Source: Mesoaciditoga lauensis cd-1655R = DSM 25116 (GTDB lineage: Bacteria; Thermotogota; Thermotogae; Mesoaciditogales; Mesoaciditogaceae). Taken from it: a stretch of DNA of 64,000 nt. The stretch spans positions 1 through 64,000 of the forward strand of contig NZ_JQJI01000008.1 of assembly GCF_000745455.1 (NCBI RefSeq). Direction: 5' to 3'. Below the pieces are notes generated by a model, which saw only the letters and a program-made list of their open reading frames with translations, did not search any database and had not been told where the DNA came from. The translations under genes and the position numbers were made by a program. Shown here one piece after another: positions 60,999 through 64,000 of the stretch (position 1 is the stretch's first letter; each line of letters starts with the position of its first letter).

Positions 60999-61575
60999 AG
61001 ATACGGTCTTGAATTCGTTTGAAGAAAGTGTTGATGTCAAGAAGAAGTTCGTTAACGAATATTCAAAACAAATCGTGTCTCTTTCTAAGGAAATGGCAAA
61101 AAGGATACGTAACGGTGGAGGAATATTTTTCATGGGAAATGGAGGAAGTGCTGCCGATGCGGCACATCTTGCGGCAGAGCTTATAGGCATGTTTTACATA
61201 AGAAGAAAACCAATTAAAGCACTCTCTCTTTCTGCGACCCCATCCATTCTTACAGAAATTCCAAATGATTTTGGCTTTGAGTACCTCTTTGAGCGCCAAA
61301 TAGAAGCGCACGTAACATCCAAGGATGTTGTCATTGGAATAAGTACAAGTGGCAAATCGCCCAACGTCCTTATGGGTTTAAAAAAAGCCAAGAGCCTGAA
61401 TGCTTTGACCGTTGGATTTACCGGTAAAGATGGTGGAGATATGGATGAGTTATGTGATGTGATATTCAAAGTGGATTCCGACAAAACTCCTCGCATTCAA
61501 GAGGTACATATATTCCTTGGCCACATGCTGTGCCAGTTGGTAGAATATCAACTTTTTGGAGATGAAAAAGCATGA
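60988..61575 (+). CDS. SIS-domain phosphosugar isomerase, GmhA-like
   Basis: This 195-residue SIS protein resembles phosphoheptose isomerase (sedoheptulose-7-phosphate isomerase). Motifs are FMGNGGSAADAAHLAAEL, the SIS loop ISTSGKSPNVL and QEVHIFLGHMLC near the end, the same positions as GmhA. The start is TTG 60988, eight bases after AAAGGAGGG. The gene's place next to a kinase/phosphatase fusion supports a heptose or related sugar-phosphate pathway. Other SIS isomerase substrates remain possible. Confidence 0.85.
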   Translation: MKLEDTVLNSFEESVDVKKKFVNEYSKQIVSLSKEMAKRIRNGGGIFFMGNGGSAADAAHLAAELIGMFYIRRKPIKALSLSATPSILTEIPNDFGFEYLFERQIEAHVTSKDVVIGISTSGKSPNVLMGLKKAKSLNALTVGFTGKDGGDMDELCDVIFKVDSDKTPRIQEVHIFLGHMLCQLVEYQLFGDEKA

Positions 61576-62576
61576 TGGAATATAAAGGAAAATATGAAAT
61601 ATGCGATCTTAGCAAGACGAAAACTTACCCCCTTGCCACGCGGCCAAGTGAGGTATATCTCAAAGATCTTATCAATTTAAATGATATTGTGAACGAACCT
61701 TTGAAATACGATTCTGAAGAATTGGAATCATTGGTAACATCTATTGTGGAAGCAAGAAAAAATGGTAAGCCGGTGATCGTTTTTTCTGGGGCTCACGCTG
61801 TTAAAAATGGGCTATCTCCTATATACAACGATCTAATAAAAAGGGGAATTATCACAGCTTTTGGAAGCAATGGAGCTTTTACAATACACGATTTTGAACT
61901 TGCCCTCGCAGGAAAAACTTCTGAGAGTATACCGAATGCCTTGTCAAAGGGACTTTTTGGCTTTGCTGAAGAAACGGGAAAGTACATAAACAACGCTCTG
62001 ATTCATGGCAATAAACTGAAAATCGGCTATGGGGAATCCATTGGGAGACTGATGAGTGGTGAACCATTTCCCGAAAAGGTGGACTTCCCAAACAGAGAAA
62101 TTTCTGTGCCTTACACCGCTTTCAAACATGATGTTCCATTTTGTGTACATTGTGCCATAGGAACGGATATATATCACATGTCTAAATATTTTGATGGAGA
62201 AGCGGTCGGAGGATGCTCGGGAAGGGATTTTTTAATATTTGCCCATGAAATCACAAAACTTTCAAAAGGAGGCGTATGCCTTTTAATAGGTTCTGCTGTG
62301 GTTGGTGTGGAGGCTTACCTTAAAGCATTTTCAATAGCTGCAAATATAGGAAAACCACCCAAAAATTTGATCACTGCGGACTTCGATATGAGAGGGGCAA
62401 ACATCTCTGATGCACAGAATAATCGCAAAGATAAACCTACTTACTACTTCAGGGATATAAAATCAATTGTTGTAAGAGTACCGCGCGCTTTTGAAGGAAA
62501 AGGATATTACATAAAGGGCGATCAAAGAGTTACTCTTCCTTCACTCTACAAGTTAATAATGCAAAAGATTGGATGA
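61572..62576 (+). CDS. Conserved protein of unassigned function in heptose-type operon
   Basis: This 334-residue soluble protein has segments VIVFSGAHAVKNGLSPIYND, GIITAFGSNGAFTIHDFELA, IGYGESIGRLMSG, HCAIGTDIYHMS and LLIGSAVVGVEAYLKA. The glycine-rich turns and a NAD-type layout recall deoxyhypusine synthase-like folds, but I cannot confirm this. The start ATG overlaps the GmhA-like stop (ATGATG), and the next gene follows within seven bases, so it is an integral operon member and probably acts on the same sugar intermediate. Confidence 0.7.
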   Translation: MMEYKGKYEICDLSKTKTYPLATRPSEVYLKDLINLNDIVNEPLKYDSEELESLVTSIVEARKNGKPVIVFSGAHAVKNGLSPIYNDLIKRGIITAFGSNGAFTIHDFELALAGKTSESIPNALSKGLFGFAEETGKYINNALIHGNKLKIGYGESIGRLMSGEPFPEKVDFPNREISVPYTAFKHDVPFCVHCAIGTDIYHMSKYFDGEAVGGCSGRDFLIFAHEITKLSKGGVCLLIGSAVVGVEAYLKAFSIAANIGKPPKNLITADFDMRGANISDAQNNRKDKPTYYFRDIKSIVVRVPRAFEGKGYYIKGDQRVTLPSLYKLIMQKIG

Positions 62577-62582
62577 TGAAAA

Positions 62583-64000
62583 TTGAAAAGAAAGAAGATT
62601 TTAGTCGTTGGAGATTTGTTTTTGGATCGTTACGTTTATTACGATCCTAATTTAGGCCAGCCAAGCCTTGAAACTGGCATAAAGCCCATTGTAGCAGTTA
62701 AAGAAAAATTTGCTCCGGGAGCTGCTGGAAATGTCGCGAAAGCACTTTCGCTCTTTGGTGCAGAAGTAAAGATTGTGAGTGTCATAGGTGAAGATGGAAA
62801 CGCATTGGAGCTTATAAAAGCTCTTAGAAAGCAAAAAATAGATGATGCTTTTTTAGTAAAAAGCGATAAGAGGCCAACACCCGTCTATACAAAGTTTATA
62901 AACGTTGAAACTGGTAAAGAAGATCTTCCACGTTTAGATCTTTTACCAACAAAGCCGTTAACCAAGAAAATGTGTGATGAGCTTGTACAGAAATTAAATC
63001 AAGCTTTGAAATGGGCAGATGCGGTTGTTATCATTGATCAAATGGAAAATCCTAAAATGGGAATTTTAACACCAGAAATCAAAGAATTGTTAGACAAGGC
63101 AAAAGATGCTTTACCTAAACGTTTTTTCGTTGATTCTAGAAGTAGAGCTTATGCTTTTGCGGGTTATACCCTTAAACCTAACTTAAGAGAATTTAGAGAA
63201 ATCGTTTCTCATTTCCACCTTTTAAAAAAGGAATATGAGAACGAATTGCCAAACCAGATAATCGCCCAACGCTATGCTATGAAAGCATCCAATATGCTTA
63301 AATCAGATTTGATTATAACTGCGAGTGAAGATGGAGCCTATGTTGTAAAAAATAGTGAGATTTTAAGAATATTTCCCATACCTGTTAATGTTGTGGATGT
63401 GACAGGTGGGGGAGATGCTTTCATGGCAGGAATGGTAATAGCAACTCTTTCTGATGAGAATGAAAAAGCAGATGTTCTGATTAAAGCAGCATCCATTGGA
63501 TTGAAAGCAAGTGCCCTTTGTGTAAGCCAACAGGGAACGGGTGAGTTTGATTTAGATGATGTACTAAGGCTCCCAGAACCGAGAATTGAGAAAGTCTTAT
63601 CGAAAGAGATATTTGTAAATCACTTTAAAAAAGCCAGGAATTTAAAATTCGCTCTCTTTGATTTTGATGGGACACTTTCTCTTCTAAGAGAAGGTTGGCA
63701 GTCTATTATGAAAGAAGTCATGATAGAAGCGATCACTGGAAATAAAACTTTACCAGAAGAGGAACTTTTAAAATTAGAGAATGAAGTTGAAGATTTTATA
63801 GATAGAACAACAGGTCAGCAAACAATCCTACAAATGATCGAATTAGAACAAATGGTAAGAAATTATGGACTTGTTCCCCCGAATGAGATAAAAAGCCCCT
63901 TAGAGTACAAGAAAATCTATAATAAAAGGTTAAAAAAAGTTGTAAGAGAAAGAGTTAAAGAAGACCAGCCGCACAAATATCTGTTAAAAGGTGCTTATGA
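62583..64000 (+). CDS. PfkB kinase fused to HAD phosphatase (partial, runs off window)
   Basis: Translation from TTG 62583 stays open to the window end (more than 470 codons). Residues 1-335 are a PfkB/HldE-like kinase: VVGDLFLDRYV, GAAGNVAKALSLFGA and the catalytic VVDVTGGGDAFMAG near residue 275. From about residue 355 a HAD phosphatase begins with FALFDFDGTLSLL, the nucleophile Asp motif DxDGT. HldE in other bacteria joins this kinase to a nucleotidyltransferase; here a phosphatase takes that place, which would join two consecutive steps (kinase, then GmhB-type dephosphorylation). The start lies seven bases past the previous stop behind GGATG. Confidence 0.82.
   Translation, partial: MKRKKILVVGDLFLDRYVYYDPNLGQPSLETGIKPIVAVKEKFAPGAAGNVAKALSLFGAEVKIVSVIGEDGNALELIKALRKQKIDDAFLVKSDKRPTPVYTKFINVETGKEDLPRLDLLPTKPLTKKMCDELVQKLNQALKWADAVVIIDQMENPKMGILTPEIKELLDKAKDALPKRFFVDSRSRAYAFAGYTLKPNLREFREIVSHFHLLKKEYENELPNQIIAQRYAMKASNMLKSDLIITASEDGAYVVKNSEILRIFPIPVNVVDVTGGGDAFMAGMVIATLSDENEKADVLIKAASIGLKASALCVSQQGTGEFDLDDVLRLPEPRIEKVLSKEIFVNHFKKARNLKFALFDFDGTLSLLREGWQSIMKEVMIEAITGNKTLPEEELLKLENEVEDFIDRTTGQQTILQMIELEQMVRNYGLVPPNEIKSPLEYKKIYNKRLKKVVRERVKEDQPHKYLLKGAY

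Noticed and set aside
1-64000. tRNA or rRNA genes
   Set aside because: I saw no convincing T-loop/acceptor arrangement or rRNA core sequence on reading through; a tRNAscan run would settle it.

Overview
The window looks like a chromosomal segment of an anaerobic, sugar-fermenting bacterium, most likely a member of the Thermotogota. The reasons are the galA-galT-galK gene order, a Thermotoga-type CorA, a DUF6062 protein, many binding-protein sugar ABC transporters, frequent TTG/GTG starts and very compact operons. The species cannot be named from the sequence alone.

Layout. 0-2.7 kb: two copies of a structured interspersed repeat, then a ferredoxin-like DUF362 protein and an iron-sulfur aldo/keto reductase (minus strand). 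2.8-7.0 kb: a complete sugar ABC importer (binding protein, two permeases, MalK-type ATPase; minus strand). 7.6-9.9 kb: an FGGY kinase and a PfkB kinase (minus strand), divergent from a long plus-strand run at 10.3-23.1 kb. That run holds an arabinose-type catabolic set (AraD-like, FGGY kinase, AraA-like), a second ABC importer without its own ATPase, a LacI-family regulator, galA-galT-galK and corA. A perfect 18-bp palindrome lies just in front of it. 23-31.3 kb: repeats, an Rpn/PD-(D/E)XK nuclease, a large SNF2/SWIM helicase, an acetyltransferase, a small membrane protein and a secreted PEGA/Kelch protein. 31.9-33.5 kb: a membrane diguanylate cyclase.

33.5-45.8 kb is the most interesting part. 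A six-gene minus-strand operon encodes a complex I / hydrogenase-4-like membrane complex whose catalytic subunits have lost the [NiFe] cysteine pairs and half of the N2-cluster cysteines (an Ehr-type complex). Its 5' leader is a recognisable fluoride riboswitch (crcB motif). Two kilobases away, on the other strand, a second fluoride riboswitch with a clear intrinsic terminator precedes two overlapping MutS-like ATPase genes. No CrcB/Fluc or EriC exporter is visible in the window, so this is a fluoride-responsive island of unusual content.

46-53.9 kb: rapZ, a secreted metallophosphoesterase, and a ROK-regulator/GH3/ABC-importer operon with an inverted-repeat operator on its promoter. 54-58 kb: threonine synthase and a second PEGA/Kelch secreted protein bracketed by inverted copies of the repeat. 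58.3-64 kb: a ROK-regulated sugar operon (ROK regulator, the decayed end of a GH38 alpha-mannosidase, ROK kinase, GmhA-like isomerase, an unassigned 334-aa protein, and a PfkB-HAD fusion cut by the window end).

Two themes run through the window. A roughly 180-bp interspersed element with nested inverted repeats occurs in nine full, partial or core-deleted copies; its two subtypes differ by paired changes in the stems, which suggests selection on structure. Second, each of the three ABC operons carries a strong hairpin exactly between the binding-protein gene and the first permease gene.
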